Assembly: GCF_001949145.1 (NCBI RefSeq)
Contig: NW_019091404.1
Span: 1,382,191-1,446,190 of the forward strand
Direction: 5' to 3'
DNA: 64,000 nucleotides
DNA from: Acanthaster planci
Taxonomy: Eukaryota > Echinodermata > Asteroidea > Valvatida > Acanthasteridae
Shown here: in pieces, positions 1-9,600 of the stretch
Position numbering within the stretch: the stretch's first letter is position 1
Layout: each line of letters starts with the position of its first letter
Position numbers and translations under genes: made by a program
Notes under the pieces: generated by a model
Seen by the model: the letters and a program-made list of their open reading frames with translations, nothing else
What the model was told of the DNA's origin: nothing
Databases searched by the model: none

Positions 1-528
1 TGACGTGAAGTCAGCCCATAACTATGATTTGATCCTCAACTTTTATACTTTTTCCCAGAGATAACTCTGCGTGTCTGTGACTCGTCGTCTGTCCTCATTA
101 ATTTAGCCAAATTGAACGAAGCTTCGTTGTTACTACAAACATTCCGTGGATAAATTTTTTTGGCAAGACGCCACTTTGCTGTCAACTCACTGTGTCACTT
201 ATTTCCAGCATGTCAGCATGCTCCAGTTCAAACTATTGACCTTTTAACGACAACGAAATCTAAGCAGATAGAATCGTTGAACTTATTAATGAAATGGCTG
301 CCTGAAAATGCAGGGCTGATATAAACCGCCCCAAAACACCAAACACACTTGAGCTGCACATTCATTATACACTTTGTTCACCAGCAAGTTTAAATATGGT
401 TTTAGTAGCACTGACCAAGGTTTATGGGGAGGCGCCCGTGAGTTTTGGATTTTTAAGTTAATTTTGTCGCATGCGTATTTTGGGGTGTTAAGCCGAAATT
501 TTCAGTCTGACGTTTGGAACAATTTTGC
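1..528. other. AT-rich noncoding flank
   Basis: I see no exon, RNA gene or clear repeat in this stretch. Stop codons are frequent on both strands. Confidence 0.5.
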
Positions 529-647
529 ACCAAAGTGAATACGTCACGCGCAGAATTAGTGTGTAAAAGGCATTACCGCGAGAACCAGTGCGTGAACCAA
601 CACGCGCGCGTACTCCATTCGTTTGTACAGCACTTTCTGGTTCACAG

Positions 648-655
648 TGACGTCA
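648..655. promoter_or_regulatory. CRE palindrome TGACGTCA (repeat copy 1)
   Basis: A perfect CREB/ATF consensus palindrome lies inside the 153-bp repeat. The match is certain. Regulatory use is only a possibility, because no transcript start can be placed nearby. Confidence 0.35.
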
Positions 656-800
656 CACTTCGGTACTCTAATAAGCTAAGTACCAAAGTGAATACGTCAC
701 TTGCAGAATTAGTGTGTAAAAGGCATTAGCGCGAGAACCAGCGCGTGAACCAACACGCGCGCGTACTCCATTCGTTTGCACTGCACTTTCTGGTTCACAG

Positions 801-808
801 TGACGTCA
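801..808. promoter_or_regulatory. CRE palindrome TGACGTCA (repeat copy 2)
   Basis: This is the same octamer as the first repeat copy, 153 bases downstream. It is duplicated with the repeat, so it is not independent evidence of selection. Confidence 0.35.
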
Positions 809-908
809 CACTTCGGTACTCTATTAAGCTGAGTACCGACGTGAATACGTCACGCGCACAATTAGTTTGTAAAAGGCATTAGCGCGTGAACCCGCGCGTG
901 AACCAACG

Positions 909-2509
909 GGACAGTGGCAATGAATCAATCAAATTATGACACGTCCACAATAAACCTACAAAACACGTATTTAAGAATTTGTTCTAAATATAATATTTAT
1001 GCTCTTTACTGCTAACGGCATTTTTATATTAAAAGCACATTCTAGAACAAGTTGTACAGATATTGGTAATAGCCCGTGTATAAAATCGCAGAATAGAAAG
1101 AAACTTCACGGTTGCAAGCGAAACAGAGAAAGTTTATAATCCTACCTGTAGCTAAAAGGCTTCAGACTTCAGACCTGAAATAAACCCCGTTTTTTCAGTA
1201 CAGCACGTGACGTTGACTTAGAGGCAGAGACCAACTTTTCCAGTTCACCCAAGGGAAACCTCTCAGAAATGCCTCTCTCCAGTGGCTTATTGTCCTGTAT
1301 TCAAAGACGTGTGCTATCTGCAAAGTCTGGTACTCAGATGCAGAAATTGTTTCGTTCCGCACTGTTTGAACAGGGGCTAAATTTGCCAATGAGTGGAGGG
1401 CCGACCGGAGGGGGGGGTGACGTCGGATTCGCACTGCTTATGTATCGAAGTCTGGAAGGGTCGATCCTCCTTGATTGCACTGCAAGTATCTCATAACGGA
1501 GAGGAACATGAAGTGACGAGTAGATGTGCGGCGGTAACTACCTGACAACACCAAGCCCTCGCCAACGGGCGTCAGATAGGCAACTGCCGGAGGAGTTACA
1601 CGGACGAGCCGCTCCAGCTAGCTTAGCGTCTAGAGGAGAGGCCGTGGGACGATTCGCCCAATCCGTCCGGAACAAGAGAAGAGTGCCTCTCCGCTTCGTT
1701 GGCGTTTGGGACCTCCTTTTGTGCCGGTGTTGTTTCTGGGAGAGTCAAAAGGAAGCCGGCGTTGCTTGTCGGTGACTGTCAGGGTAACAACTATCAACCC
1801 ACAATTTGTAATCAAAGCCGGTGATGTTTTGAGCGCTGTGATGTCACACACCGTCACAGATTCATCCTGCATATGGGTGATTCTACTGCAGTGCGAAGGG
1901 GTGGGCGCAAGTAATAAAAAAGGCAAGTCCAAGTGCATACTCCCTGAAATCGCTTATACACACTCCTTGCAATTTACTAATTGCGAGCAAAGAGTGGGAT
2001 CGGGAGGGGCAACGGGGGCCACCCCCTCCCCAGAAAGGATCTATTTTTTAATAATGAGCTATAGAAAATTTTTGGGTTCATTTCATTTATCTTCCTTCCA
2101 AAAGTGTGTCAAAGGACCCGAAATGGAGCTGCACCCCTGACGTCGGACATAAAAGAAATACATGGAAACAGTTTCACAGTTTTTCCCCCGCCCCTTCCTA
2201 AGAGCAAATATGTGTTCTCGATGCGCCCTCGATGGCTGGGCTCATCAAGAACTCTAATGTCTCATTTAAACTGAGAAGCCGTTATCCCGATGTGAAATTC
2301 CCGCTGTTACTTTTTTTCTCAGATACTTTTTGACAGTGATCCGCTCCTGAAAAACAAGGCAAAACAATGACTTGCTTGACGTCACTCATCTATGCTCAAC
2401 AATTCCAAAAGCTATGCGATGTTTTAAGATGCCTTGAAGACAAAGTCCGATTTTCACGAATTCGGAATAACATTGCCCAGATCACTGCACCGCAGTGGAT
2501 CAATAGGTG
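909..2509. other. No gene seen; locally GC-richer at about 1.38-1.76 kb
   Basis: No exon with credible splice sites or family similarity is visible. The part from about 1380 to 1760 is richer in G+C and CpG than its flanks. One perfect TGACGTCA lies at 2377-2384. Short open frames here overlap on both strands and look like chance. Confidence 0.45.
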
Positions 2510-2587
2510 GCTCGGTTAACTCAGTACTGTTGGTTGAGGGGCACAGTCTTAAAGCCAAGGTTGGGGGTTCGAGCCCTACATCGGGGG
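2510..2587 (+). pseudogene. Degenerate tRNA-like sequence (tRNA relic or SINE head)
   Basis: The stretch keeps a tRNA outline: GCTCGGTTA at the 5' end, an enlarged D region, CTTAA in the anticodon position, a GGTTCGAGCC T-loop box and a 3' TCGGGG strand. The first acceptor pair and at least one T-stem pair are mismatched, and the D region is too long for a normal tRNA. It lies 100 bases upstream of the real tRNA-Lys cluster. It could be a decayed tRNA-Lys or the head of a tRNA-derived SINE. Confidence 0.5.
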
Positions 2588-2686
2588 ACTGGAACATTTC
2601 GTATTTTTATTAGTTCATGGCTTCTCAATTTTGCAAATTCAATAAATTTGGAAAAGATTTTTTCATCAAATTTCCCGAAGACAACC

Positions 2687-2759
2687 GCCCGGTTAGCTCA
2701 GTCGGTAGAGCATGGGACTCTTAATCCCAGGGTCGTGGGTTCGAGCCCCACATCGGGCA
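2687..2759 (+). tRNA. tRNA-Lys (anticodon CUU), copy 1
   Basis: This is a full 73-base cloverleaf without intron. The acceptor stem pairs GCCCGGT with ATCGGGC, the D arm is GCTC/GAGC, the anticodon stem is TGGGA/TCCCA with loop CTCTTAA, giving CUU at 34-36 (lysine AAG codons), and the T arm is GTGGG/CCCAC around TTCGAGC. The discriminator is A. The internal A box (TTAGCTCAGTCGG) and B box (GGTTCGAGCC) are intact. A T5 run about 10 bases after the gene can end Pol III transcription. Confidence 0.96.
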
Positions 2760-2845
2760 ACCGCAAGTATTTTTATGCAACAGTTTTTTTGCGTCTTCAA
2801 TAATGTTAAAACCAATTTGTTCATCTATTTTTTTAGAAAACATCT

Positions 2846-2918
2846 GCCCGGTTAGCTCAGTCGGTAGAGCATGGGACTCTTAATCCCAGGGTCGTGGGTT
2901 CAAGCCCCACATCGGGCG
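2846..2918 (+). tRNA. tRNA-Lys (anticodon CUU), copy 2
   Basis: The cloverleaf is the same as copy 1 and all stems pair. The only internal change is TTCAAGC in place of TTCGAGC in the T loop (purine 57), which tRNAs tolerate. The discriminator is G. A run of T residues follows within about 15 bases. It starts 159 bases after copy 1, and the spacer is near identical to the spacers of the other units. Confidence 0.95.
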
Positions 2919-2974
2919 ACCGCGAGTATTTTTTATGCAACAGTTTTTTGCAACTTCAATAATGTTAAAACAAA

Positions 2975-2988
2975 NNNNNNNNNNNNNN
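2975..2988. other. Assembly gap (14 N)
   Basis: Fourteen unknown bases fall in the spacer between tRNA-Lys copies 2 and 3. The true number of tandem units here may therefore differ from that shown. Confidence 0.99.
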
Positions 2989-2999
2989 AGAAAACATCT

Positions 3000-3072
3000 G
3001 CCCGGTTAGCTCAGTCGGTAGAGCATGGGACTCTTAATCCCAGGGTCGTGGGTTCGAGCCCCACATCGGGCG
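3000..3072 (+). tRNA. tRNA-Lys (anticodon CUU), copy 3
   Basis: The 73-base cloverleaf has the stems, CUU anticodon and A and B boxes of copy 1, with discriminator G. The 3' flank differs from the other copies: it is unique sequence beginning ACTTTATTTTATTTTTTG, which supplies T4 and T6 terminators. This marks the right edge of the first tandem cluster. Confidence 0.96.
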
Positions 3073-4363
3073 ACTTTATTTTATTTTTTGTTCTTCTCAC
3101 TCAGTCTTCCTTTTTTACCAAGGGATGTCCCTTTCTCAGAAGAAATAGCCCAAGTCTGGAAGCCTGGAAGCAACTTGGGGTACAGGGGGACCCCCTAATG
3201 TGACCCACAAGCTGTATACCCTAAGGCCATTGTGCCTACTGCACCCCCCCCCCGAAATTTGAAAGGAATTCAAAAGATCCATCAACACAAAAGAAGACAC
3301 AATAGAGGGGGGTACCCCTTTGCCGCATATCTTGCATCATACGCAAGAGCCTACATTGTTATTAATACCGGCACAAATGCATCTGTTTCGCACCTTCCTA
3401 ATTCTAACACAACACCGCTGCTGTGAATTCAAGGAACTAGAAGTGCGCATGGTGAGATCGAGATTGTCGTCAATATCTCGTATCCATCCAAGCGCATTCT
3501 GTGAAGCGCGAGACCTCATTTTGATTTCAGTCCGAACAGGTGAAAATATCACACGTATGACCGTTATTACTTCAACTTCAAATTTTGTCGATAGGGTCTG
3601 TTGACAAGTGGCCCCTTTTTCGTGTTTTTTGTGGACATAAATTGTCAACGCGTGTCAAATCAGAGGGATGGGTTGCTTAATTTTCAACAGAACAGGGATT
3701 TCATGAAAATAGGTTCAGGCAAAATCGGAGTGCGATATACTCTTCCATTTTGTTTAAAAATTTGGGAGGGGGGGTGCGAATTCCACCTCCGGCTGGCATG
3801 TTTTAAGGTTAAGTTACTCCTTCTTAAACACACTATGCGCTTGACCAAAACATTTCTTTTCGTCTGTGGTCATGGTCTTATACGGCATCGCACACTGTGA
3901 ATCCATTGAAAATAACACTGTCGTCAACCCGCGTTATCCAGTTTGCCTTACAGTTCGTCACTTCCCCACCCGTACAGACCTGTTCATGTTATTCCACTGT
4001 CCTTCCCGACGATTCTCAAGGTTTTGGGATGCTGCCCCTGTTTGTCTTCTGTCAACATTTCTCCGGCAACTTAAAGACATAAATTCCTTTACTGATCTTG
4101 GAGCAGGCGAATAAGGGAACTTGATCAGTTCCCTCTCCCCCTGCATTTGTATCGTGAATGTTTTTGTTGTCTTCTTGCCTGCTACATGTGGGACAACATG
4201 CTTCTGAGCAACAGTAATTTAGTTTACTTTTGCTGTCCCCGACCGACATAGTATTGTCTTGTTTTGATTTGGTTTTCACACTCTCTTGTGGGTATTTTCC
4301 ACGGACGTGTATAATAAAATCTGGACTCGCAATGCCCTTAATCAGCTTATAGAGTCATTGAAT
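3073..4363. other. No gene seen between tRNA cluster and inverted-repeat elements
   Basis: I find no supported exon or RNA gene. There is a C10 homopolymer near 3243 and several overlapping short open frames on both strands, without family similarity or splice context. Confidence 0.45.
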
Positions 4364-4494
4364 CCACTCGCTGCCATTTTACCGAACCGAATACAAAGCT
4401 TTCCTGGCAATGCCCGCCTTTGTTCTTCCTGACGTCAATAGAGGGGAGCCAACCCACGCATTTGTATTCGGCTCGGTAATATGGCCGCTGGTGG
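4364..4494. repeat. 131-bp inverted-repeat element (MITE-like) centred on a CRE
   Basis: The left arm from 4364 and the right arm ending at 4494 are inverted copies of about 34 bases. Both contain ACCG, then AACCGAATACAAA on the left and AGCCGAATACAAA on the right strand read in reverse, with about five or six mismatches. The spacer of about 60 bases has TGACGTCA at 4430-4437, almost exactly at the centre. The form fits a small non-autonomous DNA transposon. I could not define a target duplication. Confidence 0.65.
4430..4437. promoter_or_regulatory. CRE palindrome TGACGTCA in the element loop
   Basis: A perfect CREB/ATF octamer lies at the symmetry centre of the 131-bp inverted-repeat element. 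Function is not shown. Confidence 0.3.
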
Positions 4495-4566
4495 CTTCTT
4501 CTTCATACAAAGGCGTTGCAAGTCCATGTTTTTTATGTACGTCCGTGGTATTTTCTTGTTATGTGT

Positions 4567-4689
4567 GGCTGCATCCGAATATCTTGTCTAGTGCTAGGTC
4601 TAGGACTTCGCTCCATTGGAAATGCGTGGAAACGCGCAAACAAAAGACCTAGACGTAGTTCTATCTAGAAGCCCGTTTCGGACACGGCC
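4567..4689 (+). mobile_element. Foldback MITE, copy 1
   Basis: The element starts GGCTGCATCCGAA and ends TTCGGACACGGCC, imperfect terminal inverted repeats. The inside is also largely self-complementary (GCTAGGTCTAGG against AGACCTAGACG), so the whole unit can fold into one long hairpin. It is flanked by TGTGT on both sides (4562-4566 and 4690-4694), a likely target-site duplication. Two more copies lie at 4785 and 22422. No coding capacity is present, so a transposase would be supplied in trans. Confidence 0.85.
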
Positions 4690-4784
4690 TGTGTATTCCT
4701 TTTTATGATTAACCTCTCATGTTCACATGCTCTCGGTCCCGACACACCCAAATGCATCTCCCTTGCATACATTTGGTAGTCTAT
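4690..4784. other. Short spacer between two foldback MITE copies
   Basis: This is 95 bases of unique-looking AT-rich DNA. The two flanking MITEs are in the same orientation and could themselves recombine. Confidence 0.6.
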
Positions 4785-4903
4785 GGCTGCATCCGAATCT
4801 GATGTCTAGAGCTAGGTCTTGGTCTTCACTCCATTGGAAGTACGTGGAGACGCGAAGACAATAGACCTAGCCGTAGCACTGGAAGCCCGTTTCGGACACG
4901 GCC
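4785..4903 (+). mobile_element. Foldback MITE, copy 2
   Basis: This 119-base copy has the same ends and core as copy 1 and lacks the few extra bases found there. The borders carry CTAT before and TATG after, so a 3-base TAT duplication is possible but weak. Orientation is the same as the neighbouring copy. Confidence 0.85.
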
Positions 4904-6444
4904 TATGTTCGCCTAGTCACCCCTCCGTTGTCGTGTTTATAGACGGGTATGTTGTGTCCCCCGCTTGGTTTTTCACTCTCTTGTCGTTTTCATTTTGTTT
5001 TTTGCTGTAGGTCCCTAATTGCTATTTGTAATATTTTACTTCTTTTGTACTGTACGTGCTTGTCATACATTTTGTTGTTTTGTGTTGAGGTCGAATAAAT
5101 AATAATGATAACACATGTACTAATTATTAGGAGACATTCCCATAGGAACGTGCACAAAATTTTTCCAACTTTACTGTCCCATAATTCAATATTCCCTGAT
5201 CCGAACCAAACTTTGTACCTTTTCATTTTAGACCCTAATCTATCATCTCTAAAAATTTGGATAGTGAAATTCAGCCTCCTGGTAGTTTGGAAACAGGGAG
5301 ACATTGAAATGTCTCCCTAAAAGCCAATGTCTCCCTAATGCTGAAAAATTTAGTACAAAATGTCTCCCAAATAACCTATTTGTAAATATAATCTTCACCA
5401 CACAATTTCTTTTAATAATAACAAGTAGTCCACTGACGGAAATTATTTGGAGATTTTTTTATTTCAATCGTTGAGGTTTTAGGCAAATAAATCATTTGAA
5501 AATAAGTATTTTCAATTGAAGAATTTCTGGCCCAATGACGACAATAAAAGAATATTTTAAACAGCAAAATATCTTACACTGCCCCAATGTTGACCCTAGT
5601 CACCACAAGGATTTTGTTCAGACGGGTAGCCAAGTGTTACGAAGGAAACGCTGGTGATGTTTTGGATGTGAATTATTTAGCTGGATACAATGTTCCCGAC
5701 AAAGACGCGATGACGCAGTGAAGAATAGACACGGGGCTGGAGAGACGAACCGGTTCGGCTGATGGAGATAATGAAGACGAGACGATCAGGATGAGGGTAA
5801 GGATGAGCGGGAGACGGCAGGTGGTCCTCGCCGAGGCACCGGAAATTCACTTATTGACGAGCCCAGGAGACAGGGAGCGCGCCAAGCAAGAGAAGCACAA
5901 GGGGTAAAGCGATAGAGTGGGCCCGCGCAACGGTATAGCGACTTATTTACAGGGGCTCGCACGCTGGGAGAGGTAGGGGGGGGACTACGGAGCTCGTGCC
6001 CCCAACCGCGTATGCCCGAAGCTCCCGCCGGCGGGCCCGTGCGCGGGACATATTCATTTCCTGAGTTTCGATCACGAGTTGCAATTGGGGGTCCGTCTCA
6101 GACGGGAGGAACATGAGAAAGTTTTTCCCTTCTACGCGTCGAAGACGAGACGGAAGCTCAGTGTGAGGTTGTGTAAACCACGTCTGATTTTGTCGTCTCG
6201 AAAAAAGGGGAAGACACTCATTCTGTACGAGTCTTGCACACTACGTATACTTTTCCAACCCTACAATGGATACGGCAAGTTAAATTAATACCTGCCAGCA
6301 CCAGCTGTAACAATTTTGCGAGAATTGTATTACACAGTGCTTCTCAAACAATCAGGCGATGGGCATGTTGCGGGATTTTTTTCTTCAGCAAACACAATTT
6401 TCGACAGGAACAGTTTGGTTCATCGATTAAACAAAACAACGCCA
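4904..6444. other. No gene seen; GC-rich block at about 5.70-6.06 kb
   Basis: The first part is AT-rich. From about 5700 to 6060 the sequence becomes G+C- and CpG-rich, with purine-rich GAGACGA and GATGAGG runs. I see no coding exon. It could be a CpG island, a promoter or part of a retroelement, and the sequence alone does not decide. Confidence 0.4.
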
Positions 6445-6517
6445 GTCCGGTTAGCTCAGACGGTAGAGCATGGGACTCTTAATCCCAGGGTCGTGGGTTC
6501 GAGCCCCACATTGGGCG
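6445..6517 (+). tRNA. tRNA-Lys (CUU), copy 4, weakened acceptor stem
   Basis: The body is the same lysine tRNA, but the acceptor strands are GTCCGGT and ATTGGGC. This gives a T-G wobble at pair 2 and a second G-T wobble next to the usual one. The D loop is AGACGGTA instead of AGTCGGTA. All pairs are still Watson-Crick or wobble, and the A and B boxes survive. It may be transcribed but less stable, or an early pseudogene. The 3' flank has the T5 run of the unit. Confidence 0.8.
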
Positions 6518-6601
6518 ACCGCAAGTATTTTTATGCAACAGTTTTTTGCGTCTTCAATAATGTTAAAACAAATTTGTTCATCTACTTTTCAGAAAATATC
6601 T

Positions 6602-6674
6602 GCCCGGTTAGCTCAGTCGGTAGAGCATGGGACTCTTAATCCCAGGGTCGTGGGTTCGAGCCCCACATCGGGCG
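6602..6674 (+). tRNA. tRNA-Lys (anticodon CUU), copy 5
   Basis: The perfect cloverleaf is identical to copy 3, with discriminator G. It begins 157 bases after copy 4, and the spacer between them matches the spacers of the first cluster, which shows that both clusters derive from one tandem unit. A strong T run is not present in the first bases after the gene; the nearest long T tract is at about 6761. Confidence 0.95.
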
Positions 6675-9600
6675 ACTGTTATAATTAATATCTTCACAGG
6701 ATACGGTTTTTAATTTGCTTTTAGCTGATTGTGGCCTCCTACAAAATCAAATTCGTTGTTTTTTTTTTATTAAAAATCAAAGCAAAGTATGGGTAAGATC
6801 TCTTTATTCAACGGTCTGACATCGCGGCCCAAATAAAATAATGAAAATTTAAATATTGACGAAATCTATAATACAGATATTCGGCATTGGTGGCGCGATG
6901 TTCAAAATTAAGTATTAGGCCTGAGTGACTATTTGCGTAAAACTGCAAAAAGTAGCGGGCCGAAGGGTGCAGACCTTCAGATAAGTCGCTTGATCTCGAA
7001 CCGAGCTGAAGTCTGTATTTCACTTGGACGTATACCCAGCAAGAAATGAGACCGNAGATATCTGAAAGGAATTCTCTCCGTCTCATACCTTGCTGCATAT
7101 GCTTGGATGGGAATATTAGCCTGCCCAGAAAGCACGTTCACGCCCTCAGCATTGGTAGATCCCGGAACTGATTTTTGGGGGTACCAGCTTTTTTTAGGAG
7201 GGCCCCCAAAATGTGGGAATGCCTATCTAACCCTCAATGAACTTTCTGAGGGATGAGGCTACATGATTGTCGGGGCTTTCTACACGCATTTGGGAAAAAC
7301 TAAAATGAAATGACCCCAAATCACCTTTCTCTAGCTCTCATCACGTGTCACAAACTGAAAGCACACCTGTCCCTGGGGACGTGGCCCCGTCCCCCCCCTT
7401 CCGGATCCACCCTCGGCTCTCATGGGCACCCCCGAAGGTGGAAAAGATTACATCTTCGAAATAAAATCAGCTCGTTCAACAACAATTTGTTTGAAACACA
7501 GCTTACACACTTGCACGTCTACCACTTACAGTTCGGGTCTGTCCCAGTGGACCCACCCCGAAATACCTTCACACAAGCCAACAAGATTCACAAGAACACT
7601 CAAGATTTCCCTCTCCGCTCAGCCGATCTCCGGGAGCTTCGTCCCGACCTCTGACCTCATTCGACCCCAGGGGAGGCAAATTGCTTTAATAGGCTACAAT
7701 TACACCACAGCTGAGAAAGAGATCAAATCCTGTCACAGTTTCTCTTTTTTTTTCAACCCACCTGCTTGTTAACTGGTGATGATTGCTAAACTCTTTAACC
7801 GCCTCAGGTTTAAGTGCAGTGCTCTCGACATTTTTGTCCAGTATACTGTACATTGGCCCTATATATACATGTACCAATAAAAATGGGATACTTTACCTCT
7901 GCTTTGGTTATAAAAAATTCAGGTCAAGTCACCCACCACGAAGGGGAGATCTGTCAGTATAGGGACAGATTGAAGGAGAAGTACTAGAGGGTGAAATTAT
8001 GAGGGTTATTAAACTTCTTGGTTATCTGTTTGACCATGGAGGGTTCGACAGTAACGATTTTATCCTTCTTTGAGGTCACTTCTAACCTTTAACCTGATAT
8101 ACTCAAACTGAAACACCTCTAAAACCTTTTTAAAGGACCTCCTGTCCAGTCGCATTTCAAGCAGCAACCCTCGCTATATCACATTTTGTGCCCAGCGAAA
8201 CGTTTCTCGACATAAAACTTCGGCCGCTTTCGCCGGGCCGTGTGCGCGCGGACTCGTAATTCATCCTTCCGTTGGTTTCTTGCACACACGATATAGCGCC
8301 CTCTACTGACCTGACAGCTCAATTCGCACCTCCAGGGAACGTACACAAAGTAATTAAATGATGGTGAGAGTTTATGTTTACATAGACGCAAACTTGCAAT
8401 CTGCTTTTGTTGTAAGGTGTGTCAAGTTAATTGCCTGTGCAGAAAGCTGTGGTTTGAGGTGGGCCTACCACTTGTTTCTGCACAAAAACGCCGGCTCCTC
8501 CGCCATCACCACCACCGATTACAACTTCATAAAGTCTTCACACGGCCAACTGGTGAGATTTCGCTCAAAAGAGAAATTCCCATGAGAAAAGAAATTCCAA
8601 TGTCAAAACCAAATGTTCTTCAAACTTCAGACGTGCCCTTTTTTGTCACCTTCTGACAATTAAGTTGCAACCACTGCACCCTAGGTGATTCGATAAAAAG
8701 TAGGCCTACTTCCTTACTTAAACCTCAGCAAGGACAGTTTAATCAGATAATTTATGCTCGTTACTGAAATACTACGTTCTGCCAAGTACACGAGGCAAAT
8801 TATTTCATGAAGTTCGAATTCTAGACTGTAGTGCTAGACATAAGCAAGTAAACACTGTGACCGTCGAACTCGCCTGCATAAAACGACGGGCTATTACTGT
8901 ACGGGTGTTTATTTTATCCCCAACGTTTTGGGGCCCTGGTGTATTTGCGCGCCGATGGCAATGTACATGTTGAAGGTTGCTGACAGCCAGTTAAATGTTC
9001 GGTTCACGGCGAGGAAAAACTGGCACGTAATAGCTACTGGCAACGTCAGGCCATCAAGTAATGCACTGCCATCGCGATGCATCAAAAAGTAAACTCCATT
9101 GTTGAATGACCTGCAAAATTTCCTCGTCTTTTGTAAATGGCATACTCATAGAAACTCATAAAACTCCAGATGAGAAATATCAACCGTCTCTAATCTCAAT
9201 TTTCCTAGTCTAGCGGCCATACCATTCCATTCTTTGGCATTGTTTAGTGTATCACAATAAATGGCTTCAGCCTGGTGTGCGACTATTTTAGGAAATGCCC
9301 CTCTCATAACGAATTAAGGCTGATTTCTCTGTTTTCTTTAGTGCTAAGGTGCATGCTAAATCCCAAATCTATATTTTAGTGGATCGACTGAAGTCGCTAC
9401 TACAAAACCATTCATTTGGCACAACTAGACTCTGAACCGCAGGTCAAAATTTATTTCCATGTCCTCCACAAATTGATTAAAACCAGTGCCGACGAGAAAC
9501 GATGGATAACCACGCTTCAAAGATATTTTCGGACTGATGCATTAATTACCTGTTAGTCGTTCTTCTAAAAATGAGACAAACAACGAAGTTGAATGTCCTA

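Larger units (their letters stand above)
529..908 (+). repeat. 153-bp tandem repeat, about 2.5 copies
   Basis: Copies begin at 529, 682 and 835, exactly 153 bases apart, and the third stops near 908. Each unit has GTGAATACGTCAC near its start, a CpG-rich core with a short CGCGCG run and, in the two full copies, TTCACAGTGACGTCACAC. The first two copies differ at only a few positions, so the duplication is fairly recent. A short open frame crossing the repeat is a by-product of the repetition. Confidence 0.9.

Noticed and set aside
2687-3072. CRISPR-like array (73-bp repeats with spacers)
   Set aside because: The repeats are tRNA-Lys genes and the spacers are nearly identical to each other, the opposite of CRISPR. 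The genome is animal.
2507-3203. Open frames across the tRNA cluster
   Set aside because: They contain the translated tRNA sequence repeated. They are not proteins.
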